64,000 nucleotides of DNA from Colletes latitarsis (taxonomy: Eukaryota; Arthropoda; Insecta; Hymenoptera; Colletidae): NCBI RefSeq assembly GCF_051014445.1, contig NW_027488369.1, positions 12,852,001 through 12,916,000 on the forward strand. Reading direction: 5' to 3'. Made by a program: the position numbers and the translations under genes. Shown here in pieces: positions 48,901 to 63,600 of the stretch; positions within the stretch are counted from its first letter, which is position 1, and the number at the start of each line of letters is the position of its first letter. Below the pieces are notes generated by a model. That model ran no database searches. It was not told the DNA's origin and saw only the letters and a list, made by a program, of their open reading frames with translations.

Positions 48901-49791
48901 CGATCAATATTTTAGAGGACAACGCATGTTAGGTCTAGGTTAGGCCTGGGATTTGCCCTCATCAGGGTCATACTGTCGCAGTTTTAACATACTGGTTGAA
49001 CGGATCCAGGGTTTTTTCTGGTTTGGTTCACGTAGTAATGTGGTACCACACTGAAACATTCAATTAAACCTGGTCTTGATAAATATTTTAGAGGATAACG
49101 CATGTTAGGTTTGGGTTAGGTCTAGGATTTGCCCTCATCAGGCTCATACTTTCGCATATTTCTCATACTTCATGGCTAGATCCTGGGCTGTTTCTGGATT
49201 GTAACACGTAGTAATGTGGTACCACGCTGAAACAGTCAATTAAACCTGGTTTCGATCAATATTTTAGAGGATAACGCAAGTTAGGTCTGGGATAGGTCTA
49301 GGATTTGCCCTCATCAGGCTCTTACTTTCGCATATTTCTCATACCTGATGGCTAGATCCTGGGCTATTCCTGGATTGGATCACGTAGTAAAGTGGTACCA
49401 CACTGAAACATTCAATGAAACCTGGTCTGGATAAATATTTTAGAGGATAACGCATCTTAGGTCTGGGTTAGGTCTAAGATTTGCCCTCATCAGGCTCACA
49501 GTTTAGCGTTTTTCACATACTTCTTGAACAGATCCTGGGCTTTCTCTGGTTTGGATCACGAAGTAGTGTGGTACCACGTTGAAACAGTCCTTTAAACCTG
49601 GTTTCGCTCAATATTTTAGAGGATAACGCATGTTACGTCTAGGTTAGGTCTGGGATTTGCTGTCATCAGGCTCATTCTTTCGCATATTTCTCATACCTGA
49701 TGGCTAGATCCTGGGCTTTTTCTGGATTGCATCACGTAGTAATGTAGTACCATACTGAAACAGTCAATGAAACCTGGTTTCCATCAATATT

Positions 49792-52700
49792 TTAGAGGAC
49801 AACGCATGTTAGGTTTAGGTAAGGCCTGAGATTTTCACTGATCAGACTCATACTTTCGCATTCTTCACATACTTGTTGAACGGATCCTGGGTTTTTTCTG
49901 GTTTTGATCACGTAGTAATGTGGTACCACACTGAAACATTCAATTAAACCTGGTCTTGATAAATATTTTAGAGAATAACGCATGTTAGGACTGGGTTAGG
50001 TCTAGGATTTGCCCTCATCGGGCTCATACTTTCGCATATTTCTCATACTTCATGGCTAGATCCTGGGCTATTTCTGGTTTGGATCACGTAGTAAAGTGGT
50101 ACCACACTGAAACATTCAATGAAACCTGGTCTGGATAAATATTTTAGAGGATAACACATGTTAAGTCAAGGGTACGTCTAAGATTTGCCCTCATCAGGCA
50201 CAGTTTCGCGTTTTTAACATACTGGTTCAACGGATCCAGGGTTTTTTCTGGTTTGGTTCACGTAGTAATGTGGTACCACACTGAAACATTCAATTAAACC
50301 TGGTCTTGATAAATATTTTAGAGGATAACGCATGTTAGGTTTGGGATAGGTCTGGGATTTGACCTCATCAGACTCATACTTTCGCATTCTTCACATACTT
50401 GTTGAACGGATCCTGGGTTTTTTCTGGTTTGGATCACGTAGTAATGTGGGACCACACTGAAACAATCAATTAAACCTGGTCTTGATAAATATTTTAGAGA
50501 ATAACGCATGTTAGGACTGGGTTAGGTTTAGGATTTGCCCTCATCGGGCTCATACTTTCGCATATTTCTCATACTTCATGGCTAGATCCTGGGCTGTTTC
50601 TGGATTGTAACAAGTAGTAATTTGGTACCACGCTGAAACAGTCAATTAAACCTGGTTTCGATCAATATTTTAGAGGATAACGCAAGTTAGGTCTGGGATA
50701 GGTCTAGGATTTGCCCTCATCAGGCTCTTACTTTCGCATATTTCTCATACTTCATGGCTAGATCCTGGGCTATTGCTGGATTGGATCACGTAGTAAAGTG
50801 GTACCACACTGAAACATTCAATGAAACCTGGTCTGGATAGATATTTTAGAGGATAACGCATGTTAGGTCAAGGTTAGGTCTAAGATTTGCCCTCATCAGG
50901 CTCACAGTTTCGCGTTTTTCACATACTTGTTGAACAGATCCTGGGTTTTTTCTGGTTTGGATCACGTAGTAATGTGGTACCACACTGAAACAGTCCACTA
51001 AACCTGGTTTCGCTCTATATTTTAGAGGATAACGCATGTTAGGTCTAGGTTAGGTCTGGGATTTGCTGTCATCAGGCTCATTCTTTCGCATATTTCTCAT
51101 ACTTGATGGCTAGATCCTGGGCTTTTTCTAGATTGCATCACGTAGTAATGTAGTACCACACTGTAACAGTCAATGAAACCAGGTGTCCATCAATATTTTA
51201 GAAGACAACGCAAGTTAGGTCTAGGTAAGGCCTGAGATTTTCACTGATCAGACTCATACTTTCGCATTCTTCACATACTTGTTGAACGGATCCTCGGTTT
51301 TTTCTGGTTTGGATCACGTAGTAATGTGGTTCCACACCGAAACATTCAATTAAACCTGGTTTCCATCAATATCTTAGAGGACAACGCATGTTAGGTCTGG
51401 GATAGGTCTGGGATTTGCCCTCATCAGGCTCATACTTTCGCATATTTCTCATACTTCATGGCTAGATCCTGGGCTATTTCTGGATTGGATCACGTAGTAA
51501 AGTGGTACCACACTGAAACATTCAATGAAACCTGGTCTGGATACATATTTTAGAGGATAACGCATCTTAGGTCTGGGTTAGGTCTAAGATTTGCCCTCAT
51601 CAGGCTCACAGTTTAGCGTTTTTCACATACTTGTTGAACAGATCCTGGGTTTTTTCTGGTTTGGATCACGAAGTAGTGTGGTACCACACTGAAACAGTCC
51701 ATTAAACCTGGTTTCGCTCAATATTTTAGAGGATAATGCATGTTAGGTCTAGGTTAGGTCTGGGATTTGCTCTCATCAGGCTCATTCTTTCGCATATTTC
51801 TCATACTTGATGGCTACATCCTGGGCTTTTTCTGGATTGCGTCACGTAGTAATGTAGTACCACACTGAAACAGTCAATGAAACCTGGTTTCCATCAATAT
51901 TTTAGAGGACAACGCAAGTTAGGTCTAGGTAAGGCCTGAGATTTTCACTGATCAGACTCATACTTTCGCATTCTTCACATACTTGTTGAACGGATCCTGG
52001 GTTTTTTCTGGTTTTGATCACGTAGTAATGTGGTACCACACTGAAACATTCAATTAAACCTGGTCTTGATAAATATTTTAGAGAATAACGCATGTTAGGA
52101 CTGGGTTAGGTCTAGGATTTGCCCTCATCGGGCTCATACTTTCGCATATTTCTCATACTTCATGGCTAGATCCTGGGCTATTTCTGGTTTGGATCACGTA
52201 GTAAAGTGGTACCACACTGAAACATTCAATGAAACCTGGTCTGGATAAATATTTTAGAGGATAACACATGTTAAGTCAAGGGTACGTCTAAGATTTGCCC
52301 TCATCAGGCACAGTTTCGCGTTTTTAACATACTGGTTCAACGGATCCAGGGTTTTTTCTGGTTTGGTTCACGTAGTAATGTGGTACCACACTGAAACATT
52401 CAATTAAACCTGGTCTTGATAAATATTTTAGAGGGTAACGCATGTTAGGTTTGGGATAGGTCTGGGATTTGACCTCATCAGACTCATACTTTCGCATTCT
52501 TCACATACTTGTTGAACGGATCCTGGGTTTTTTCTGGTTTGGATCACGTAGTAATGTGGGACCACACTGAAACAATCAATTAAACCTGGTCTTGATAAAT
52601 ATTTTAGAGAATAACGCATGTTAGGACTGGGTTAGGTTTAGGATTTGCCCTCATCGGGCTCATACTTTCGCATATTTCTCATACTTCATGGCTAGATCCT

Positions 52701-53851
52701 GGGCTGTTTCTGGATTGTAACACGTAGTAATTTGGTACCACGCTGAAACAGTCAATTAAACCTGGTTTCGATCAATATTTTAGAGGATAACGCAAGTTAG
52801 GTCTGGGATAGGTCTAGGATTTGCCCTCATCAGGCTCTTACTTTCGCATATTTCTCATACTTCATGGCTAGATCCTGGGCTATTGCTGGATTGGATCACG
52901 TAGTAAAGTGGTACCACACTGAAACATTCAATGAAACCTGGTCTGGATAGATATTTTAGAGGATAACGCATGTTAGGTCAAGGTTAGGTCTAAGATTTGC
53001 CCTCATCAGGCTCACAGTTTCGCATTCTTTACATACTTGTTGAACGGATCCTCGGTTTTTTCTGGTTTGGATCACGTAGTAATGTGGTTCCACACCGAAA
53101 CATTCAATTAAACCTGGTTTCCATCAATATCTTAGAGGACAACGCATGTTAGGTCTGGGATAGGTCTGGGATTTGCCCTCATCAGGCTCATACTTTCGCA
53201 TATTTCTCATACTTCATGGCTAGATCCTGGGCTATTTCTGGATTGGATCACGTAGTAAAGTGGTACCACACTGAAACATTCAATGAAACCTGGTCTGGAT
53301 AAATATTTTAGAGGATAACGCATCTTAGGTCTGGGTTAGGTCTAAGATTTGCCCTCATCAGGCTCACAGTTTAGCGTTTTTCACATACTTGTTGAACAGA
53401 TCCTGGGTTTTTTCTGGTTTGGATCACGAAGTAGTGTGGTACCACACTGAAACAGTCCATTAAACCTGGTTTCGCTCAATATTTTAGAGGATAATGCATG
53501 TTAGGTCTAGGTTAGGTCTGGGATTTGCTCTCATCAGGCTCATTCTTTCGCATATTTCTCATACTTGATGGCTACATCCTGGGCTTTTTCTGGATTGCGT
53601 CACGTAGTAATGTAGTACCACACTGAAACAGTCAATGAAACCCGGTTTCCATCAATATTTTAGAGGACAACGCAAGTTAGGTCTAGGTAAGGCCTGAGAT
53701 TTTCACTGATCAGACTCATACTTTCGCATTCTTCACATACTTGTTGAACGGATCCTGGGATTTTTCTGGTTTTGATCACGTAGTAATGAGGTACCACAAT
53801 GAAACATTCAATTAAACCTGGTCTTGATAAAAATCTTACAGAATAACGCAT
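49792..53851. repeat. Tandem 12-mer higher-order repeat, second copy shortened by two monomers
   Basis: The region from about 49792 recurs from about 51902 with an offset of 2110 bp, up to about 50910/53020. There the second copy jumps from CACAGTTTCGC to ATTCTTTACATAC. Sequence after 53021 matches that after 51263, an offset of 1758 bp, so exactly 352 bp (two monomers) is missing from the second copy. Confidence 0.82.
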
Positions 53852-54600
53852 GTTAGGTCTGGGTTAGGTCTAGGATTTGCCCTCATCAGGCTCATACTTT
53901 CGCATATTTCTCATACTTCATGGCTAGATCCTGGGCTATTTCTGGATTGGATCACGTAGTAATGTGGTACCACACTGAAACAGTCAATTAAACCTGGTAT
54001 CGATCAATATTTTAGAGAATAATTCATGTTAGGTCTAGGTTAGGTCTGGGATTTGCTCTCATCAGGCTCATTCTTTCGCATATTTTTCATACATGTAAGA
54101 CAGATCCTGGGTTTTTTCTGTTTTGGATCACGTAGTAATGAAGGTCAACACTGAAACAGTCAATTAAAACTGGTTCCAATCAATATTTTACAGAATAACG
54201 CATGTTAGGTCTGGGTTAGGTCTAGGATTTGCCCTCATCAGGCTCATACTTTCGCATATTTCTCATACTTCATGGCTAGATCCTGGGCTTTTTCTGGATT
54301 GCATCACGTAGTAATGAAGTACAACACTGAAACAGTCAATTAAACCTGGTTTCGATCAATATTTTAGAGAATAATTCATGTTAGGTCTAGGTTAGGTCTG
54401 GGATTTGCTCTCATCAGGCTCATTCTTTCGCATATTTCTCATACTTGATGGCTACATCCTGGGCTTTTTCTGGATTGCGTCACGTAGTAATGTAGTACCA
54501 CACTGAAACATTCAATGAAACCTGGTCTGGATAAATATTTTAGAGGACAACGCAAGTTAGGTCTAGGTAAGGCCTGAGATTTTCACTGATCAGACTCATA

Positions 54601-57600
54601 CTTTCGCACACTTCACATACTCGTTGAACAGATCCTGGGATATTTTCTGGTTTGGATCACATAGCAATGTGGTACCACTCTGAGACAGTCGATTAAACCA
54701 GGTTTCGATCAATATCTTAGAGGATAACGCATGTTAGGTCTAGGTTAGGTCTGGGATTTGCCCTCATCAGGCTCATACTTTCGCATTCTTCACATACTTG
54801 TTGAACGGATCCTGGGTTTTTTCTGGTTTGGATCACGTAGTAATGTGGTGCCACGCTGAAACAGTCAATTAAACCTGGTTTCGATCAATATTTTAGAGGA
54901 TAACGCAAATTAGGTCTGGGATAGTTCTGGGATTCGCCCTAATCAGGCTCATACTTTCGCGTTTTTCACGTACTTGATGAACTGATCCTGGGTCTTTTCT
55001 GGTTTGGATCACGTAGTAATGTGGTACCACACTGAAACAGTCGATTAAACCTGGTTTCGATCAATATTTTAGAGGATAACGCATGTTAGGTCTGGGTTAG
55101 GTCTAGGATTTGCCCTCATCAGGCTCATACTTTCGCATATTGCTCATACTTCATGGCTAGATCCTGGGCTGTTTCTGGATTGTATCACGTTGTAATGTGG
55201 TACCACGCTGAAACAGTCAATTAAACCTGGTTTCGATCAATATTTTAGAGGATAACGCATGTTAGGTCTGGGTTAGGTCTAGGATTTGCCCTCATCAGGC
55301 TCATACTTTCGCATATTGCTCATACTTCATGGCTAGATCCTGGGCTGTTTCTGGATTGTATCACGTTGTAATGTGGTACCACGCTGAAACAGTCAATTAA
55401 ACCTGGTCTTGATAAATATTTTAGAGGATAACGCATGTTAGGTCTGGGTCAGGTCTAGGATTTGCCCTCATCAGGCTCATACTTTCGCATATTTCCCATA
55501 CTTGATGGCTAGATCCTGGGCTTTTTCTGGATTGCATCACGTAGTAATGTAGTACCACACTGAAACAGTCAATTAAACCTGGTTTCCATCAATATTCTAG
55601 AGGACAACGCATGTTAGGTCTAGTTTAGGCCTGGGATTTGCCCCCATCAGGGTCATACTATCGCAGTTTTAACATACTTGTTGAACTGATCCTGGGTTTT
55701 TTCTGGTTTGGATCACGTAGTAATGTGGGACCACACTGAAACATTCAATTAAACCTGGTCTTGATAAATATTTTAGAGGATAACGCATGTTAGGTCTGGG
55801 TTAGGTCTGGGATTTGCCCCCATCAGGCTCATACTTTCGCATATTTCTCATACTTCATGGCTAGATCCTGGGCTGTTTCTGGATTGTATCACGTAGTAAT
55901 GTGATACCACACTGAAACAGTCCATTAAACTTGGTTGCGATCATTATTCTAGAGGATAACGCATGTTAGGTCTGGGTTAGGTCTAGGATTTGCCCTCATC
56001 AGGCTCATACTTTCGCATATTGCTCATACTTCATGGCTAGATCCTGGGCTGTTTCTGGATTGTATCACGTTGTAATGTGGTACCACGCTGAAACAGTCAA
56101 TTAAACCTGGTTTCGATCAATATTTTAGAGGATAACGCAAGTTAGGTCTGGGATAGGTCTGGGATTTGCCCTCATCAGGCTCATACTTTCGCATTCTTCA
56201 CATAGTTGTTGAACGAATCCTGAGTTTTTTCTGGTTTGGATCACGTAGTAATGTGGTACCACACTGAAACATTCAATTAAACCTGGTCTTGATAAATATT
56301 CTAGAGGATAACGCATGTTAGGTCTGGGTTAGGTCTAGGATTTGCCCTCATCAGGCTCATACTTTCGCATATTGCTCATACTTCATGGCTAGATCCTGGG
56401 CTGTTTCTGGATTGTATCACGTTGTAATGTGGTACCACGCTGAAACAGTCAATTAAACCTGGTTTCGATCAATATTTTAGAGGATAACGCAAGTTAGGTC
56501 TGGGATAGGTCTGGGATTTGCCCTCATCAGGCTCATACTTTCGCATTCTTCACATAGTTGTTGAACGAATCCTGAGTTTTTTCTGGTTTGGATCACGTAG
56601 TAATGTGGGACCACACTGAAACATTCAATTAAACCTGGTCTTGATAAATATTTTAGAGGATAACGCATGTTAGGTCTGGGTTAGGTCTGGGATTTGCTCT
56701 CATCAGGGTCATTCTTTCGCATATTTCTCATACTTGATGGCTAGATCCTGGGCTTTTTCTGGATTGGATCACGTAGTAATGTGGGACCACACTGAAACAA
56801 TCAATTAAACCTGGTCCTGATAAATATTTTAGAGGATAACGCAAGTTAGGTCTGGGATAGGTCTAGGATTTGCCCTCATCAGGCTCATACTTTCGCATAT
56901 TTCTCATACTTCATGGCTAGATCCTGGGCTGTTTCTGGATTGTATCACGTAGTAATGTGGGACCACACTGAAACAATCAATTAACCTGGTCTTGATAAAT
57001 ATTTTAGAGGGTAACGCATGTTAGGTCTGGGTTAGGTCTAGGATTTGCCTTCATTAGGCTCATACTTTCGCACCCTTCACATACTCGTTGAACAGATCCT
57101 GGGTTATTCTCTGGTTTGGATCACATAGTAATGTGGTGCCACACTGAAACAGTCCATTAAACCTGGTTTCCATCAATATTTTAGAGGATAACGCGAGTTA
57201 GATCTGGGATAGGTCTGGGATTTGACCTCATCAGACTCACACTTTCGCACCCTTCACATACTCGTTGAACAGATCCTGGGTTATTCTCTGGTTTGGATCA
57301 CATAGTAATGTGGTGCCACACTGAAACAGTCCATTTAACCTGGTTTCCATCAATATTTTAGAGGACAACGCATGTTAGGTCTAGGTTAGGCCTGGGATTT
57401 GCCCTCATCAGGGTCATACTGTCGCAGTTTTAACATACTTATTGAACGGATCCTCGGTTTTTTCTGGTTTGGTTCACGTAGTAATGTGGTACCACACTGA
57501 AACATTCAATTAAACCTGGTCTTGATAAATATTTTAGAGGATAACGCATGTTAGGATTGGGTTAGGTCTAGGATTTGCCCTCATCAGGCTTATACTTTCG

Positions 57601-60600
57601 CATATTGCTCATACTTCATGGCTAGATCCTGGGCTGTTTCTGGATTGTATCACGTTGTAATGTGGTACCACGCTGAAACAGTCAATTAAACCTGGTTTCG
57701 ATCAATATTTTAGAGGATAACGCAAGTTACGTCTGGGATAGGTCTGGGATTTGCCCTCATCAGGCTCATACTTTCGCGTTTTTCACATACTTGTTGAACA
57801 GATCCTGGGTTTTTTCTGGTTTGGGTCACGTAGTAATGTGGTACCACACTGAAACATTCAATTAAACCTGGTCTGGATAAATATTTTAGAGAATAACGCA
57901 TGTTAGGTCTAGGTTAGGCCTGGGATTTTCACCCATCAGACTCATACTTTCGCATTCTTCACATACTTGTTGAACAGATCCTGGGTTTTTTCTGGTTTGG
58001 GTCACGTAGTAATGTGGTACCACACTGAAACATTCAATTAAACCTGGTCTTGATAAATATTTTTGAGGATAACGCATGTTAGGTCTGGCTTAGGTCTAGG
58101 ATTTGCCCTCATCAGGCTCATACTTTCGCATATTTCTCATACTTGATGGCTAGATCCTGGGCTTTTTATGGATTGCATCACGTAGCAATGATGTACGACA
58201 CTGAAACAGCCAATTAAACCTGGTTACCATCAATATCTTAGAGGACAACGCAAGTTAGGTCTGGGATAGGTCTGGGATTTGCCCTCATCAGGCTCATACT
58301 TTCGCGTTTTTCCCATACTTGTTGAACAGATCCTGGGTTTTTTCTGGTTTGGATCACGTAGTAGTGTGGTACCACACTGAAACAGTCCCTTAAACCAGGT
58401 TTCGAACAATATTTTAGACAATAATTCATGTTAGGTCTAGGTTAGGTCTGGGATTTACTCTCATCAGGCTCATTCTTTCGCGTATTTCTCATACTTGGTG
58501 GCTAGATCCTGAGCTTTTTCTGGATCGCATCACGTAGTATTGAGGTACTACACAGAAACAGTCAATTAAACCTGGTTTCCATCAATATCTTAGAGGACAA
58601 CGCAAGTTAGGTCTGGGATAGGTCTGGGATTTGCCCTCATCAGGCTCATACTTTCGCATTCTTCACATACTTGTTGAAAGGATCCTGGGTTTTTTCTGGT
58701 TTGGATCACGTAGTAATGTGGTACCACACTGAAACAGTCAATTAAACCTGGTTTCCATCAATATCTTAGAGGATAACGCAAGTTAGATCTGGGATAGGTC
58801 TGGGATTTGACCTCATCAGACTCATACTTTCGCACCCTTCACATACTCGTTGAACGGATCCTGGGTTTCTTCTGGTTTGGTTCACGTAGTAACGTGGTAC
58901 CACGCTGAAACAGTCAATTAAACCTGGTTTCGATCAATACTTTAGAGGATAACGCAAGTTAGGTCTGGGATAGGTCTAGGATTTGCCCTCATCAGGCTCT
59001 TACTTTCGCATATTTCTCATACTTCATGGCTAGACGTTGGGCTATTTCTGGATTGGATCACATAGTAAAGTGGTACCACACTGAAACATTCAATGAAACC
59101 TGGTCTGGATAAATATTTTACAGGATAACGCATGTTAGGTCTGGGTTAGGTCTGGGATTTTCACTCATCAGACTCATAATTTCGCATTCTTCACATACTT
59201 GTTGAACAGATCCTGGGATATTTTCTGTTTTGGATCACATAGTAATGTGGTACCACTCTGAGACAGTCGATTAAACCAGGTTTCGATCAATATCTTAGAG
59301 AATAATTCATGTTAGGTCTAGGTTAGGTCTGGGATTTACTCTCATCAGGCTCATTCGTTCGCATATTACACATACTTGATGGCTAGATCCTGGGCTTTTT
59401 CTGGATTGGATCACGTAGTAATGTGGGACCACACTGAAACAGTCCATTAAACCTGGTCTTGATAAATATTTTAGAGGATAACGCATGTTAGGTCTGGGTT
59501 AGGTCTAGGATTTGCCCTCATCAGGCTCATACTTTCGCATTCTTCACATACTTCTTGAACAGATCCTGGGTTTTTTCTGGTTTCGATCACGTAGTAATGT
59601 GGTACCACACTGAAACCGTCCATTAAACCTGGTTTTGATTATTGTTTTAGAGGATAACACATGTTAGGTCTGGGTTAGGCCTGGGATTTGCCCTCATCAG
59701 GGTCATACTTTCGCATATTTCCCATACTTGATGGCTAGATCCTGGGCTGCTTCTGGATTGTATCACGTTGTAATGTGGTACCACGCTGAAACAGTCAATT
59801 AAACCTGGTTTCGATCAATATTTTAGAGGATAACGCAAGTTACGTCTGGGATAGGTCTGGGATTTGCCCTCATCAGGCTCATACTTTCGCTTTTTTCACA
59901 TACTTGTTGAACAGATCCTGGGTTTTTTCTGGTTTGGGTCACGTAGTAATGTGGTACCACACTGAAACATTCAATTAAACCTGGTCTTGATAAATATTTT
60001 AGAGGATAACGCAAGTTAGGTCTGGGATAGGTCTAGGATTTGCCCTCATCAGGCTCTTACTTTCGCATATTTGTCATACTTCAGGGCTAGATGCTGGGCT
60101 ATTTCTGGATTGGATCACATAGTAAAGTGGTACCACACTGAAACATTCAATGAAACCTGGTCTGGATAAATATTTTAGAGGATAACGCATGTTAGGTCTG
60201 GGTCAGGCCTCGGATTTGCCCTCATCAGGGTCATACTTTCGCATATTTCCCATACTTGATGGCTAGATCCTGGGCTGTTTCTGGATTGTATCACGTTGTA
60301 ATGTGGTACCACGCTGAAACAGTCAATTAAACCTGGTTTCGATCAATATTTTAGAGAATAATTCTTGTTAGGTCTAGGTTAGGTCTGGGATTTACTCTCA
60401 TCAGGCTCATTTTTTCGCATATTACTCATACTTGATGGCTAGATCCTGGGCTTTTTCTGGATAGGATCACGTAGTAATGTGGGACCACACTGAAACAATC
60501 AATTAAACCGGGTCTTGATAAATATTTTAGAGGATAGCGCATGTTAGGTCTGGGGTGGGTCTGGGATTTGCCCTAATCAGACTCATACTTTCGCACACTT

Positions 60601-63600
60601 CACATACTCGTTGAACTGATCCTGGGTTATTTTCTGGTTTGGATCACATAGTAATGTGGTACCACACTGAAACAGTCGATTAAACCAGGTTTCGATCAAT
60701 ATATTTGAGGATAACGCATGTTAGGTCTGGGTTAGGTCTGGGATATGCTCTCATCAGGCTCATTCTTTCGCATATTTCTCATACTTGATGGCTAGATCCT
60801 GGGCTTTTTCTGGATCGCATCACGTAGTAATGAAGTACAACACTGAAACAGTCAATTAAACCAGGTTTCCATCAATATTTTAGAGGATAACGCATGTTAG
60901 GTCTAGGTTAGGTCTGGGATTTTCACTCATCAGACTCATACTTTCGCATTCTTCACATACTTGTTGAACGGATCCTGGGTTTTTTCTGGTTTGGATCACG
61001 TAGTAATGTGGTACCACACTGAAACATTCAATTAAACCTGGTCTTGATAATTATTTTAGAGGATAGCGCATGTTAGGTTTGGGTTAGGTCTAGGATTTGC
61101 CCTCATCAGGCTCCTACTTTCGCATATTTCTCATACTTCATGGCTAGATCCTGGGCTGTTTCTGGATTGTATCAGGTAATAATGTGGTACCACGCGGAAA
61201 CAGTCAATTAAACCTGGTTTCGATCAATATTTTAGAGGATAACGCAAGTTAGGTCTGGGATAGGTCTGGGATTCGCCCTAATCAGGCTCATACTTTCGCG
61301 TTTTTCACATACTTGTTGAACTGATCCTGGGTTTTTTCTGGTTTGGATCACGTAGTAATGTGGTACCACACTGAAACAGTCGATTAAACCAGGTTTCGAT
61401 CAATATTTTTGAGGATAACGCATGTTAGGTCTAGGTTAGGCTTGGGATTTTCACTCATCAGACTCATACTTTCGCATTCTACACATACTTGTTGAACGGA
61501 CCCTGGGTTTTTTCTGGTTCGGATCACGTAGTAATGTGGGACCACACTGAAACAGTCAATTAAACCTGGTTCCGATCAATATTTTAGAGAATAATTCATG
61601 TTAGGTCTAGGTTAGGCCTGGGATTTTCACTCATCAGACTCATTCTTTCGCATATTACTGATACTTGATGGCTAGATCCTGGGCTTTTTCTGGATAGGAT
61701 CACGTAGTAATGTGGGACCAAACTGAAACAATCAATTAAACCGGGTCTTGATAAATATTTTAGAGGATAGCGCATGTTAGGTCTGGGGTAGGTCTGGGAT
61801 TTGCCCTAATCAGACTCATACTTTCGCACACTTCACATACTCGTTGAACTGATCCTGGGTTATTTTCTGGTTTGGATCACATAGTAATGTGGTACCACAC
61901 TGAAACAGTCGATTAAACCTGGTCTGGATAAATATTTTAGAGGGTAACGCATCTTAGGTCTGTGTTAGGTCTAAGATTTGCCCTCATCAGGCTCACAGTT
62001 TAGCGTTTTTCACATACTTCTTGAACAGATCCTGGGCTTTCTCTGGTTTGGATCACGAAGTAGTGTGGTACCACACTGAAACAGTCCATTAAACCTGGTT
62101 TCGCTCAATATTTTAGAGGACAACGCATGTTAGGTCTAGGTTAGGTCTGGGATTTGCTCTCATCAGGCTCATTCTTTCGCATATTTCTCATACTTGATGG
62201 CTAGATCCTGGGCTTTTTCTGGATTGCATCACGTAGTAATGTAGTACCTCACTGAAACAGTCAATGAAACCTGGTCTCCAACAATATTTTAGAGGACAAC
62301 GCAAGTTAGGTCTAGGTAAGGCCTGAGATTTTCACTGATCAGACTCATACTTTCGCATTCTTCACATACTTGTTGAACGGATCCTGGGTTTTTTCTGGTT
62401 TGGATCACGTAGTATTGTGGTACCACACTGAAACATTCAATTAAACCTGGTCTTGATAAATATTTTAGAGAATAACGCATGTTAGGTCTCGGTTAGGTCT
62501 AGGATTTTCCCTCATCAGGCTCATACTTTCGCATATTTCTCATACTTCATGGCTAGATCCTGGGCTATTTCTGGATTGGATCACGTAGTAATGTGGTACC
62601 ACACTGAAACAGTCAAATAAACCTGGTTTTGATCAATATTTTAGAGAATAATTCATGTTAGGTCTAGGTTAGGTCTGGGATTTGCTCCCATCAGGCTCAT
62701 TCTTTCGCATATTTCTCATACTTGATGGCTAGATCCTGGGCTTTTTCTGGATCGCATCACGTAGTATTGAAGTACAACACTGAAACAGTCAATTAAACCT
62801 GGTTTCCATCAATATCTTAGAGGACAACGCAAGTTAGGCCTGGGATAGGTCTGGGATTTGCCCTCATCAGGCTCATCATTTCTCGTTTTTCACATACTTG
62901 TTGAACAGATCCTGGGTTTTTTCTGGCTTGGATCACGTAGTAATGTGGTACCACACTGAAACAGTCGACTAAACCTGGTTTCGATCAATATTTTAGAGGA
63001 TAACGCAAGTTAGGTCTGGGATAGGTCTAGGATTTGACCTCAGCAGACTCATACTTTCGCATTCTTCACATACTTGTTGAACGGATCCTGGGTTTTTTCT
63101 GGTTTGGATCACGTAGTATTGTGGTACCACACTGAAACATTCAATTAAACCTGGTCTTGATAAATATTTTAGAGAATAACGCATGTTAGGTCTCGGTTAG
63201 GTCTAGGATTTGCCCTCATCAGGCTCATACTTTCGCATATTTCTCATACTTCATGGCTAGATCCTGGGCTATTTCTGGATTGGATCACGTAGTAATGTGG
63301 TACCACACTGAAACAGTCAAATAAACCTGGTTTTGATCAATATTTTAGAGAATAATTCATGTTAGGTCTAGGTTAGGTCTGGGATTTGCTCCCATCAGGC
63401 TCATTCTTTCGCATATTTCTCATACTTGATGGCTAGATCCTGGGCTTTTTCTGGATCGCATCACGTAGTATTGAAGTACAACACTGAAACAGTCAATTAA
63501 ACCTGGTTTCCATCAATATCTTAGAGGACAACGCAAGTTAGGCCTGGGATAGGTCTGGGATTTGCCCTCATCAGGCTCATCATTTCTCGTTTTTCACATA

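Larger units (their letters stand above)
28749..54600. repeat. Satellite array with higher-order repeats of 10-12 monomers
   Basis: This is a continuous 176-bp satellite in which multi-monomer blocks recur. The marker AGTCAAGGGTACGTC lies at 34331, 36441, 41896, 46118, 50164 and 52274. Spacings of 2110, 5455, 4222, 4046 and 2110 bp correspond to 12, 31, 24, 23 and 12 monomers, less 1-2 bp in most cases. Other pairs of variant monomers are 1936 bp (11-mer, 42754 and 44690) or 1584 bp (9-mer, 43810 and 45394) apart. This block is more homogeneous than the left arrays, and the CACATAGTAATG class is almost absent. No genes or mobile elements are seen. Confidence 0.95.

Noticed and set aside
5728..63184. 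Recurring 63-codon open frames on the - strand (for example 34150-33959, 36260-36069, 52093-51902)
   Set aside because: They fall at the same phase of the satellite monomer and run 192 nt across a monomer boundary. The monomer length (176) is not a multiple of three, there is no upstream signal, and the variants change residues freely. They are repeat by-products.
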